NCBI GenBank assembly: GCA_963922205.1
Contig: CAWUHX010000299.1
Location: 343,219-407,218, forward strand
DNA from: Romanomermis culicivorax
Taxonomy: Eukaryota > Nematoda > Enoplea > Mermithida > Mermithidae
Length of the DNA: 64,000 nucleotides
Direction of reading: 5' to 3'
Shown: in pieces, positions 22,747-32,389 of the stretch
How positions within the stretch are numbered: position 1 is the first letter of the stretch
How the letters are laid out: every line of letters starts with the position of its first letter
The notes under the pieces: model-generated
Seen by the model: the letters and a program-made list of their open reading frames with translations, nothing else
Database searches by the model: none
Told to the model about the DNA's origin: nothing
Made by a program: the position numbers and the translations under genes

Positions 22747-23191
22747 TTATTATCTCGCCGTGAACCACATACGTTATAAATACTTACCAAGTCCTCCAGT
22801 ACCGAATATCGGGCCAATAGCATGTCGGAATTGAGGAAGTCGTGGAGGCTGGTCCATTCCTTGAGCATCAAGGTCGTCGTATCAATAATGTAGGTTTGAC
22901 CGTTGGTCAGCGCGAAGCTTACGTAACGGGCGAATTGTTTTCCCATCAGATTGTCGACCTCTCTCATTTTAAACAAGGCGGCGACCTTATCCTGATGGAC
23001 TTTTTCAACATTAAATCCACAAACTGGCTGTCCTCTGAAGATTGATACTTCTCAGATGAAGTGGAGTACTTGGCTGACTTTCCCAATGTCTACCATTCGA
23101 GGTTCCTTGGGATTAGCCGGCCAGTATCCAAAAGTGGCTTTGAACCACTGGTCCAGTTCGTGAATTCTCATGACCCTTTTGACGTTGTAAT
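22722..23191 (-). CDS. retrotransposon extra region: exonuclease-like domain, N-terminal half
   Basis: The frame entered at a splice-acceptor-like CTTTAG|ATTACAAC (23191) runs with one in-frame TGA at about 23065, then VCGFNVEKV (Exo I position, with Asn where the family has Asp), [16 protein letters not shown] (the conserved strand and ID), and [17 protein letters not shown] (Exo II, with its Asp). It loses frame near 22745. Either a 1-base shift or a 47-base GTAAGT...CAG segment (22787-22741) would link it to the next entry in phase. Asn at Exo I predicts weak or no catalysis in this copy. Confidence 0.65.
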
Positions 23192-23871
23192 CTAAAGATT
23201 AAAGGTACTATTAATTTCTGTGATTATTCCCCTTTTTTCAGCGTATTTCTAGGGTCTATACTACACCAGCACCACAACACCAAGGGGGTTAAGTTTCGCA
23301 GAAAATAAATTTAGTGCAGGGTTGTTAGGTGAGCCACTGATATACAAACATTGAGCTGGTAGGCAACTAACACCTTACCAAATCCTACCCTTGCTACCTC
23401 TATATGTTGGGGAGGGTAGACCTGATCCGATTGTCCACCACTTGATCGGACACCAATCTCTGACCAGCTGCTTGAGCCACCAACTACGCTCCATTTATGG
23501 CGCTGTATTTACAATTTTTATAGCGCTCGAGATTAATAATTTTTAATGATTTTTATATCAAAAAAGTGATATGATTTGATTTGAAAATGAATAATTTTTT
23601 GATAAATTTTTAATGATAAAACTTTGAACGGGCTGAACCCAAGGTTCTAGGTTTCCCTTGAATCGTCCAGCTCTCGGTGGTATCAGGTATATTTCCAAGT
23701 TTGGAAATTCCTTGATTGGCTTTGAGCTTCCGATTCTCAGTACTCCTATTTTTCGTTCCCTCTAAGTTCTAACCTCGTCTGCCCTTTGGGGCGCCGAGCT
23801 GGTCTTCCAGTGACTTCTGGGCATTACCTGCGATTTCCAAGAATATTTGATAAAATAAGTTTGAAACTTAC
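23192..23871 (-). other. candidate intron in the retrotransposon
   Basis: 680 bp, GTAAGT at its 5' side and TTTAATCTTTAG at its 3' side (element sense). It has no sustained coding potential. The segment 23993-24467, between this exon and integrase, is AT-rich and also non-coding. Confidence 0.4.
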
Positions 23872-23992
23872 CGTCAATAAAGAAAAACCGGTTGTCCTGC
23901 TGGTGCTGGGGTCTACCAAATTCAACGTGGGGCTCTGTGTGCGACCACTTGCGCGTCGGAGCTTGTTGGCAGTTCTGCACGCCCTTTCCCAT
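23872..23992 (-). CDS. candidate first exon of the extra ORF
   Basis: ATG at 23992-23990 opens a 40-codon frame beginning MGKGVQNCQQAP and ending FFFID, followed by a consensus donor G|GTAAGT at 23871. A pyrimidine-rich acceptor at 23192 joins it in phase 1 to the exonuclease frame. This would give a spliced subgenomic mRNA, as many retroviruses and some Ty3/gypsy elements use for env. Inferred only from sequence. Confidence 0.4.
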
Positions 23993-24467
23993 TTCTTTTC
24001 TCTTCAAAATTTTTCTTTCGATTAATAAATTTGTGAAATTTTAAAATTTTTTAAACGCTGAAAAAGTTTTATCTAGCAGTTCTGCTAATTTCCTTTTTAT
24101 CGTGGTTCAGGGAATGTTTTACTTCTTCCTTCCGATGGAAGTTTAGAATTCAGATAAGCGGGACAGCTATAATTTGATTTTAGAAAAAATGAAAAATTTG
24201 AAAATTAGATTTTTCGGAAAAATTCCAAAATTATTTTGGGTTGACACTTTGGTCTAAGATTCCGGAGAATTTTCCCCAAAGTTCGAGATAAATATGAAAA
24301 AATTTACGAAATAAATACGAATAATACTTAAATGCGATAAATATTACAAAATATTACATATTTAATTTAAAATAAGTACCTACATGCGGGAGATATATAC
24401 ACAATTAAAAAAATCAGCGCGAGATCGGGCATAAATTCACCTTGAGCATATTTCCAAATGATTTCAT

Positions 24468-25735
24468 TTAGTTTGGCGCTCCAGTCGTAACTGTTTGCGC
24501 CATATTGGAAAATGACGTGTTTTCATCACGTGGCGCGTCCTGATTGGCTCGCGCTATTCGCGGTAAGACCCTAGTGGTCTCGTAACGAAAATGTTTCAAC
24601 CTGCTGATTGAAACAATTTGGCGATTTAGCGGGTTGTCCCAATGTACAATAGTGACAACATTATCTGCTTCTCGCGAAATGTCCGTAATTATGAACGGAC
24701 CGGACCATGGTAGTCCTAATTTTTTCTGCTTGTCTACTTTGAGCAGAACCCAGTCCTTTTCTTTGAACCCATTTTGCTTGGACTTTTTATCAAAGTATTT
24801 CTTCAATTTTTCCGCAGCACTCTGGATATTTTTAGCAATATCCTCGTAGAGGTTGACTAAGTGATTGGTCAACACAAATTTGTATGCCTCTGCATTGCTG
24901 TCTGGCATTACAATATCATATGCTTTCAATAAGTTCAACCCGAAGGTTGCCTCGTGACCTCTAAGCAATGAAAATTGGGATTGCCCTGTAGCTGCATGTG
25001 GTGTCGCATTATAGGCAAACACCGCAGCTCTTAAGTATCTTGGCCAATTGTCTTTTTCCTCAATATCCACCTTTCTGAGCTGTTTTATGAGTGTCTGATT
25101 GAATCTCTCCACCATGCCATTACCTTGTGGATGGTAGGCTGTTGTATAAATTTTTTGACACTCTAGTAACTTGCAGATTTCTTTCATTAAATCTGAGGTA
25201 AAACAACCTCCTCTATCACTGAGTAATCTCTGTGGAGTCCCGTGTCTGAATACAATTGATTGTAGAAACGTATCTACAACGGTGCTAGCTGACTGATCCG
25301 GGATCAGTTCAGCTTCAACCCACTTTGTAAAATAGTCCTGGAAGACTATGACATATGGTCTCTTCTCACTAAGTGAGAAATACTCACGATATCCACTGAT
25401 ACTATATCAAAGGGAGCTTGTGGAATAATAGGTATCAGTGGAGGAATTTCTGTGTTTCCCTGATTAGCCATTTGACATACTGGACAAAGTTTTATCCAAT
25501 GCCTGACATCCTTTTCTATTCCAGGCCACCAGAACCGTTTCTTAATCATAGCAAGGGTCCTTTTGAACCCCTGATGAGTCATCATTACGGCACCGTGGTA
25601 CTGGTGCAAAGTATTGTCCCTTAGGCAGGATGGAACGACCACTTGATCGTCCGATCTGTGTCCGGCTTCACGGTATAACACTTCATTCTGGATATAAAAT
25701 CCACTGTGATACTTGGTTGTCCCATTTGGACCCAA
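24468..25735 (-). CDS. retrotransposon integrase (frameshifted)
   Basis: Inserts the cDNA copy into the genome. The upstream frame (25735-25346) has the zinc-binding HHCC module, with HGAVMMTHQGFKRTLAMIKK and CPVCQMAN, then the first catalytic Asp in DIVSVDIVSIS. A frameshift near 25360 moves to the frame ending at 24468, which has the second Asp in LLSDRGGCFTSD and the Glu in NGMVERFNQTL. The C-terminal GPF module is LGLPWSGPFIITDI. No chromodomain follows. The catalytic D, D and E are all present, but the gene is broken. Confidence 0.85.
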
Positions 25736-25750
25736 TCTATCAAAGTATGG

Positions 25751-26014
25751 TCATAATACCTCATCTTTTCTCTGCAAGAGGGCCATGAGATCATCTCTAA
25801 TTAAACCTTTTGGCACTTCATTTTCTTTGGGGTCTGCCAAAGTAAATTCAGGTTCTTTTTCCGGGTATAACCAGGTAACTCTTTTTTCCTTACCTTTTTC
25901 CTGGTTTCCCCTACTTACCTTTTCTTTGCCCTTATTGCCATCAGGCTGGACCTGAGCCTGATTATCTTTTTCTGCTTCTTTCGCCATGCTCCTCGTAGTT
26001 ACGGCATTTACCAA
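25751..26014 (-). CDS. retrotransposon linker between RNase H and integrase
   Basis: Short Lys/Glu/Gly-rich segment beginning near VNAVTTRSMAKEAEKD, a phrase typical of the tether before integrase in Ty3/gypsy polyproteins. It is bounded by a stop at 25751 and is continuous in order with its neighbours. Confidence 0.6.
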   Translation of the reverse strand: MVNAVTTRSMAKEAEKDNQAQVQPDGNKGKEKVSRGNQEKGKEKRVTWLYPEKEPEFTLADPKENEVPKGLIRDDLMALLQRKDEVL

Positions 26015-26082
26015 GTCTGCAGGCGAGATTGATTCTGGATCACCCTCAGAATCTTCTGGATATATTTGAGTGAATCTCGGAC

Positions 26083-27493
26083 TTATATCAGTCCTCTAAT
26101 TTTTTTACCTTTAACCTCTGAAAATAATGGAGTACCGTCTTCAGGATTCTGATCTGTCAGAATTCTGAGTCTCTTTACCAAATTGAGATGCTTTTTCTCA
26201 ATAAGCTGCGCTTCCAGATCTTTCATATTTCCAGACTCTCGTTTATCCTCTGAGAACATGTGTTCCCATTTTGGCGGTATCTTTACAACTTGATCGTCTG
26301 GTTCGTCCATCCTTGACAAAAAGTCTGCCATGGCATTTTGTTTTCCAGGCACATACTCTAGTTTATGGTTGAACTGAGGGATGAATGAGTACCATCTCTT
26401 CAACTTACCATTGGTCATGGCATTGACCTTCATAGACAACAATGGTTTGTGATCAGTTCTTATGATCACCTTATGACCTACTAGGTAGTGCTTGTATAAC
26501 TTTAAGCCATACACTATTGCCAAGCACTCCCTTTCCATGGCTGACCACTTCTTCTCATCCGCTTTTAAAATTCTGCTATTATAAGCAATAACCCAGCGGT
26601 CCGACTTGGTCTCCTGGTAGAGAACTGCTCCTAGTGCCGTTCCGCTGGCATCTGTCTGAAGGACAAAGTCCGCAGACCCGTCCAAAACCGGATACCTTAG
26701 AAAAGGCAGTGACAATAGTGCTTCTTTTAGGCTCCTAAAAGCCTGATGGTGAACCTCCGTGATTTCCCAAACACTGTTCTTCCCGGTTAATTTGTACAAT
26801 GGTTCAGCATGTTTAGCCAACCCTGTTATGAACTTTTTACACCACTGCAACATTCCTAAAAACCTTTGCAGTTTACGTTTAGACTCTGGGAATGGGAAAT
26901 CATTTATAGCTTTGACCTTTTTGGGATCTGGGGAAACTCCATCCGAATTTAAGATATGTCCTAAAAAATGAACTCTCTCTGGCAGAAATTCACACTTCTC
27001 CAGTTTCAAGGTCAAATTAGCCTTTTTTAGAGCTTGCAGGACTAGCTCTAAATTAACTAAGTGTTCCTCAAATGTATTTGAGAACACAATAATATCATCT
27101 ATATATACTAGACAGATTTTCCACACATATGGATGCAAAACTCTTTCCATCATGCGCTGGAACTCTGCTGGCGCATTTTTTTAGGCCAAAGGGCATGACT
27201 TTAAATTGATAAAGCCCTTCTTGGCATATGAAAGCGGTTTTTTCTTTGCTTTCCTCATCCATTGGCACTTGCCAATACCCTGATTTGAGATCTAAGGTGG
27301 TATAAAACTTTGCTTTACCTAAACAGTCTAGATAGTCATCCATTCTGAGAATAGGATACTTATCATCCTTGATAACATCATTTATACCCCTAAAGTCCAC
27401 TACTAGTCGCTTGGTACCATCCTTTTTACCTACTAGAAATAACGGAGCTGCCCAAGGCATTTTTGATGGCTCAATTACACCCTTTTTGAGCAT
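26083..27493 (-). CDS. retrotransposon reverse transcriptase and RNase H (frameshifted)
   Basis: RT copies element RNA into DNA and RNase H removes the RNA. The first frame (27493-27095) has PWAAPLFLVGKKDGTKR, VDFRGIND, the first catalytic Asp in YTTLDLKSGYWQVPM and MPFGLK. A frameshift near 27160 leads to the frame from 27153 with YIDDIIVFS (27105-27079), the thumb region with FLGHIL, and RNase H with QTDASGTALGAVL, the Glu in SAMERECLAIV and RTDHKPL. Motif spacing is that of Ty3/gypsy. Confidence 0.9.
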
Positions 27494-27591
27494 ATCTTAG
27501 ACATGCTCACGAACATGCGGCCCTAAATTTATGGCAGTCCTGTGGTACCTTTTTGCCACAGGTGCTGCATCCCCTGTATTTATTTTACAGG

Positions 27592-28893
27592 TTAAGCAGG
27601 GTCTAGTAGTTGGAGGATCATTGGGCAAGCTGAACATGTCTCTATATTTTGCGAGACATCGTAAAGCTTGTTCCAATTGCTCTGAGGGTATGTTGGATTT
27701 AGCCAGCATATTGTACAAAGCTTCCTTGAATTCTTTCTCATCCGATTGAGGACTGCAGAAGTTTGCAGCTTCTCCAAATCCTCAACTATCTTCCCCTTTA
27801 GTTGATCTTGGTTATTGGCATCACACAACACTGAATTAGTATGGCCAATTATTTGATTACTTTTCAAATGGCATCCTGATCCTGTGTTGTTGGATACCAT
27901 AACTACAAAATCACCTTTTGTACCATCTACTATGGTAGTATCTATGTGGAACCTTTCTTCATTTTCCTCAGACTCTATTATGATTCCATTAAGACGATTT
28001 TGGCCTACCTTATCCCAAAGTTTTGCTTTTAGAAGTATATCAGTACCACTTAGTAAGTAGATGGGATTCACACTCACCACTGGCACTGAAACCTTTAGCA
28101 GGCGAATCTTTGGCTGATACTGGTCGGCGGCGCTCGTCCTGGATTCCGTGGCGCTTGTGGTCATGACCTCTCCACAATTCGTTTGGGGCTGGTCCGGCGT
28201 CATGTATGTCGACTGCTGACGGTTGTTGAGCATCATCGTCCTGTTCTTGAAATCTATTATGGCTCCTACCTGAGAATGAGCCAAAAAGTCTGTTCCTACT
28301 ATTACATTTTCACCCGCTTCAGGAATTACAATTGCTTTAACCGGGAAATGTCCACACAATGTATCCATCCTAAATTGGATATACCCATGGGCTTGGACTG
28401 TCTTACCGTTGGCTACAGTAACATTTAATATCCTTGGATATTCAGTGTAATCTGGGCCCAAAGTTTCTTTCAGAAACTTAGCCGACATGACAGTACTCTG
28501 AGCTCCAGTGTCAATTAGAGCCAGTGTCTTATGACCTCCTATAACAACCTCTATGTGGAATGGGGCTGTTCGGGGGTACGTATCCAGCAAATGTTGTTCC
28601 TGAGGACTAGCTGGTGTGCCCCTCTTTACTACTTGTACCGATGGTACTACCATTTGTGGTGCAATTGCATTCATTTGCACAATGCTACCCAACACAACAT
28701 TTGGGCAGTTCACTCTCTGATTTACTTCACCCAAGGGACTCATTTGTAATTGCCTTGCAACCATTACACTCGAATAATCCTTTTGGGGTGGCTGATTTGT
28801 GAATTGATCCTGTTGAAGAGTCTGAGTTGGACCCGTAATAGCCTGCGGTGGCTGAGGGTGCTGTAATGCAGCTTGCTGTTGGTATTGCTGCAT
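27592..28893 (-). CDS. retrotransposon aspartic protease region
   Basis: The N terminus is a Gln-rich linker. At about residues 124-134 is LALIDTGAQSTVM, the DTG active site of a retropepsin, followed at a normal distance by ENVIVGTDFLA. The remaining 230 residues form a linker before RT that I cannot assign. The frame is continuous upstream with the RG-rich nucleocapsid part through one TGA at about 28960. The end at 27592 is out of frame with RT, so there is another shift at 27500-27720. Confidence 0.8.
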   Translation of the reverse strand: MQQYQQQAALQHPQPPQAITGPTQTLQQDQFTNQPPQKDYSSVMVARQLQMSPLGEVNQRVNCPNVVLGSIVQMNAIAPQMVVPSVQVVKRGTPASPQEQHLLDTYPRTAPFHIEVVIGGHKTLALIDTGAQSTVMSAKFLKETLGPDYTEYPRILNVTVANGKTVQAHGYIQFRMDTLCGHFPVKAIVIPEAGENVIVGTDFLAHSQVGAIIDFKNRTMMLNNRQQSTYMTPDQPQTNCGEVMTTSATESRTSAADQYQPKIRLLKVSVPVVSVNPIYLLSGTDILLKAKLWDKVGQNRLNGIIIESEENEERFHIDTTIVDGTKGDFVVMVSNNTGSGCHLKSNQIIGHTNSVLCDANNQDQLKGKIVEDLEKLQTSAVLNRMRKNSRKLCTICWLNPTYPQSNWNKLYDVSQNIETCSACPMILQLLDPA

Positions 28894-28956
28894 CTGTTGG
28901 AACTGCTTCTGCAGCTCCTTTTGCTTTTTGAATTCCAGAAACTTCTGTTTTGAATT

Positions 28957-29163
28957 TCAGGAATTCTGTAAGTAACTCTCATAGCTATCCTGATAACCTG
29001 AATAGCCTATGTTATATGCACCTCTACCTCTACTATTAAAATTGGCATTCGGGTAGCCTCCTCTACCTCTATAGTTACCTCTAGCAAAAGTGTTGAAGCC
29101 TCCCCTGTTGAAGCTAGGGAAGCTGGCTCTGCCTCTGCTCCTGCGCTCGGACAACACTCTCAA
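28957..29163 (-). CDS. retrotransposon gag: RG-rich nucleocapsid part
   Basis: Contains FNTFARGNYRGRGGYPNANF and SRGRGAYN, basic and glycine-rich, suited to RNA binding. Just upstream, at about 29200, is WCEFH followed by a TAG and a later Cys: the remains of one zinc knuckle. A one-base shift separates it from the 172-codon frame. Confidence 0.6.
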   Translation of the reverse strand: MRVLSERRSRGRASFPSFNRGGFNTFARGNYRGRGGYPNANFNSRGRGAYNIGYSGYQDSYESYLQNS

Positions 29164-29194
29164 TGTCCTGTAGTCTGCAGTACTGTGTTATGTT

Positions 29195-29713
29195 CTAATG
29201 GAACTCACACCATGGCTTTGTCGGATCTCGGGAAACTTGACCTCCCTGACTGGTACTGGGTATGACCACATCAGACCGATTTTCCATTTGCCTACTATCA
29301 ACCTTTTGCTGAAGCTGGTTGAACCTTTCGACCAGTTGTACCATCTCTTTAGAAATTTTTAATAGAAGGGATTCCTTCTTACCTTTTTCGGTCTGAGCCT
29401 TAGGGGCTTCCCGAACTGGAATCTCTTCTATTTCAGGAGAATCACTCCTTGACCTTTGGGTTTGGGCTGGTACCTGATTACCTACAGTTTGATATGGTTG
29501 CCGAAACCTTTGTCTCTGGCCTTGTTGATATCCCTCTGACTGATTTCTAGCAACTACGGCAATTTCAGGATCATGCCCACTCGGCATACCTACTTCATTA
29601 ATTACGATAGGATCCTGTTGTGTACCCTTAGGTCTGTATCTCTGAAAGGCATTTTTGTACCTACGTTCAATGTCATGAACCTCTATAAATATATATCTAT
29701 ATAAAGGTGTCAA
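29195..29713 (-). CDS. retrotransposon gag, C-terminal part (shifted frame)
   Basis: Begins in an AT repeat (about 29690-29710) where the main gag frame is lost. Contains a helical [17 protein letters not shown], a Gln/Arg-rich stretch, a coiled segment with [20 protein letters not shown], and the start of the zinc knuckle (WCEFH) at its end. Confidence 0.6.
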   Translation of the reverse strand: MTPLYRYIFIEVHDIERRYKNAFQRYRPKGTQQDPIVINEVGMPSGHDPEIAVVARNQSEGYQQGQRQRFRQPYQTVGNQVPAQTQRSRSDSPEIEEIPVREAPKAQTEKGKKESLLLKISKEMVQLVERFNQLQQKVDSRQMENRSDVVIPSTSQGGQVSRDPTKPWCEFH

Positions 29714-31169
29714 TGATCAGCCTCTGTTTGGAATGATAGTCTAAATTACCTTTGACTAGTTCCACTAATATACTGACCCTTTTTAAAAACTCTACGGCCT
29801 GTTCATAGGGTCTTTGTTGGATCTCAAATAATTCCCTGGTTAACATTTCCAGGTTACACTCAGGTGCAAAGACATTTATAATGGCTCTCCTGGCCTCCCT
29901 ATAGGTCATGTTGTCACCTGCAACAGCCTTTGGTCTACCTTTAGAAAGCCTCAGCAGTGCTTCATATTTGGCTAATTCTGGTGTATCCCTACGGAATTCC
30001 CCTTCAAGTGCTGTTAAGAAGCTAAGCACCTGCTGATTTACCATACCCTCATCTAAAAGTTTGGGTAACACACCTTTAACGATATTCCTAACTACAATCT
30101 CTTGTGCCAAATTATTTGTTGGCATTTCCCTCTGATCATAAGCTGCTGTTAATACTGGATCAATATCAGAGTTGAGGGATTGCAGCATAACCCTATTTGA
30201 ATCTCGTTGAGGTGGTACACCTCCTTGATATGATGGCATATTGTCTTTGTCAAATCTATAATCCCTATATGGGAAACATGCCGGTTGATCTGGTCTAAGG
30301 GTATTTGGATCAACTATATTTCGTCTACCATCATAGACCACTCTTGTTAAAATTGGATGCTGCGAAGCTATCTGATTTGGATTCCTGAAGTCTGCCGATT
30401 GCTCAGCTCCCTCGAATCGAAAATCTCTAGCTGGACCTCTCCAACTTTTGGGCTCAAAGTTAAGCCTTTGCCCTTCATCAATTTCAGGCCTATTGCTAGG
30501 CCCTGCACCTGCATTCATTTCAGCAGCGAGATGGTTGTCTCTTTCTGCACCCCCAATACATGGTCTAACCTGTCTATCCGGCTCCTGTCGGCGACTGTCG
30601 GCTTCCCTCTTGTTGTCCTCGGTGGCGGCATTCGCGATGATGTCAAATAAGGCTTCAACAGTTCCTTTCAATTCACGTAGCTGCGTCGCCAACTCTTGAT
30701 TGGACATTTCGGGAGCTCTTTCCTGCAGCTGGAATCGCTCTTGATCTTGTGGAATCCTCTCTAATTGTCGATCGATTTCGGGATCCCTTTCTTCCAAATT
30801 TGGTCGAAATTGGGGCGTAATAACGTCCCTCTTTGGTCCTGCTAATTCAACCTTTGGCGGTGACCTTTTCAAATTTCGAGGCGGCGGTCCATCAGCGTCT
30901 GGGTTCGGATTCGCTGGGCCTGCCTCTTGCTGATCAACGGCAATCGCTGGTGGGCAGTCAATCAGTATGCCTACATCTTGCGGCGTAAAATTCATTGCAT
31001 TTTGCTGCAATGGTTGAACCCTCGCGGGAGTTTGATCCGGGATCACTGGGTCCGGAGCAGCATGCCATTGCTGACCTCCGTCTCGCAAATTCACTAGATT
31101 CCCAGCACTCGCCACTCTGGGTGGTGATCTATTTAAATTATTACCTCTCAGTATCCTTTCGTTAGGCAT
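29697..31169 (-). CDS. retrotransposon gag, main open frame
   Basis: 490 codons, ATG at 31169, 96 bases after the 5' LTR. The N terminus is Pro/Asn/Arg-rich (with [13 protein letters not shown]) and has a coiled stretch at about residues 150-190. The C-terminal 130 residues look like a Ty3-type capsid: [29 protein letters not shown] and [15 protein letters not shown], then [17 protein letters not shown]. No myristoylation signal. Gag forms the particle that packages the RNA. Confidence 0.75.
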   Translation of the reverse strand: MPNERILRGNNLNRSPPRVASAGNLVNLRDGGQQWHAAPDPVIPDQTPARVQPLQQNAMNFTPQDVGILIDCPPAIAVDQQEAGPANPNPDADGPPPRNLKRSPPKVELAGPKRDVITPQFRPNLEERDPEIDRQLERIPQDQERFQLQERAPEMSNQELATQLRELKGTVEALFDIIANAATEDNKREADSRRQEPDRQVRPCIGGAERDNHLAAEMNAGAGPSNRPEIDEGQRLNFEPKSWRGPARDFRFEGAEQSADFRNPNQIASQHPILTRVVYDGRRNIVDPNTLRPDQPACFPYRDYRFDKDNMPSYQGGVPPQRDSNRVMLQSLNSDIDPVLTAAYDQREMPTNNLAQEIVVRNIVKGVLPKLLDEGMVNQQVLSFLTALEGEFRRDTPELAKYEALLRLSKGRPKAVAGDNMTYREARRAIINVFAPECNLEMLTRELFEIQQRPYEQAVEFLKRVSILVELVKGNLDYHSKQRLIIDTFI

Positions 31170-31245
31170 TCTAAATCCTCCTAACTTTCTGTAGAAACCT
31201 GGAGGATTTTCTTTTCTCCTAGTCTGACTACGAAGTTCCGTGGTG

Positions 31246-31263
31246 AGGAGTTAAAAGCCACCA
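31246..31263 (-). other. primer-binding site candidate
   Basis: On the sense strand TGGTGGCTTTTAACTCC begins two bases after the 5' LTR. The TGG complements a tRNA CCA end. I could not match the rest to a particular tRNA. Confidence 0.5.
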
Positions 31264-31265
31264 CT

Positions 31266-31882
31266 TGTTGTGCAGGTCTTTTCTTAAGAGGTGTAAAAAA
31301 AGATGGAGACTTCTGGTCAGAACTGACCTGTTAGAACTACTCCCTTGGCTAAGCCTCAGTGATAGTGCAACAGTCCAGTTCCCTAGACCTACAACAACAA
31401 AGATTACTTAACCTCAAATGCCGGGCCTCACCAAAGAGCTCCGCAGTCTCCTAGCTGAGACAAGGAATCCCCTCAGGGATAGACTTACTTGAGTATAACC
31501 CTTAAAGGGTTTCCCAAGGCTTGCTGGCTGCAAGCTGGCGCCTGGGCCTTTGGCCCTCCGCCTTCGAGGATCGGAATAGTCTAAATAAAAAACGAATATA
31601 TTAAACAATATTTCTGATGAAATATTCAAAGAATGTGGATTAACCACTATTAAATTTATGCAAATAAATAATAACACAGCTGGGGAATATTTTATGGACG
31701 CCAGCAATATAACAAGAAATATATAAAAAGATGAATATAGTGAAGAATGATTTTCACTATCACTTTCGGTCTTTCTTTAGCGCTCCACTTCTATGCAAAA
31801 ATGTCTGCGCCGCTGGTCGTCCATTTCGTCGATTTGCATGGCGATTTCCCCATGCGAATTGCCATCAACAGGGTGCCTAACA
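31266..31882 (-). repeat. 5' LTR of the giant retrotransposon
   Basis: 617 bp, same length as the 3' LTR. Opens TGTTAGGCACCC on the - strand and closes TGCACAACA. Its outer neighbour is GGGGG (31883-31887), matching 17324-17328 at the other end. Confidence 0.95.
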
Positions 31883-32389
31883 GGGGGGGTAGGAAAAAGT
31901 CGAAATTTTTCCCAAAAAAGGCCAAAAAACATACACTTTTTGGCAAATTTTTTTAATTTTTTCCCAGCTGGGGGGGGGTAAATAATTTTGGGTACTGGGT
32001 TGGCCAAGTTGGTGGAGAGGGGGGTCCCCCCCCCCCAAGTACAGGTATGCCCACCCCAGTTCGGAAAAAATTTGCAAAAAAAGTGTATGGTTTTTAGCCC
32101 TTTTTTGGGAAAAATTTCGACTTTTTTCGACCCCCTCCCCCCAAATTTCGGATTTATCCCCCCCCCCCCCAACTGGTCAGATGTCTTACAGGTATGGGGC
32201 TGGAGGTCAGTAATTTCCATAATTTTGGGGGGAGGTGTCTCTCAGGGGAAAAAAATTTGATTTTTTCACGAAAATAGTTCAAAAAATAGTAATTTTTCCC
32301 TAAAATGACCGAAAAAATCCATGGCACGGAGCACCAAGAAAATTCACATTGTTTTCTATTTTTCGTTCAAAAATTGACATTTTGGTATT
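31883..32389. repeat. R2 repeat remnant followed by half of an R1 repeat
   Basis: 31883-32215 has the R2 phrases (AAAAAGTCGAAATTTTTCCC, CAGCTGGGGGGGGG, AAGTACAGGTATGCCC, GTCTTACAGGTATGG). 32215-32389 has the R1 phrases CATGGCACGGAGCACC and GTTCAAAAATTGACATTTT. R1 resumes at 39126 beyond the foldback element. Confidence 0.6.

Larger units (their letters stand above)
17329..31882 (-). mobile_element. giant Ty3/gypsy-type LTR retrotransposon with extra exonuclease-coding region
   Basis: Two 617-bp direct repeats (17329-17945, 31266-31882) with TGTTG...(C/T)AACA ends are flanked by GGGGG on both outer sides. Order on the - strand: 5' LTR, primer site, gag, protease, RT, RNase H, integrase (ending 24468), a 1.2-kb spacer with a candidate intron, then a long extra ORF region (23191-18689), 3' UTR and 3' LTR. 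RNase H before integrase and the YIDD and GPF motifs place it in Ty3/gypsy (Metaviridae). At 14.55 kb it is far larger than most family members. No envelope-like protein and no chromodomain are seen. Stops and frameshifts in every gene show that this copy is dead. It lies within an R2 repeat copy. Confidence 0.9.
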
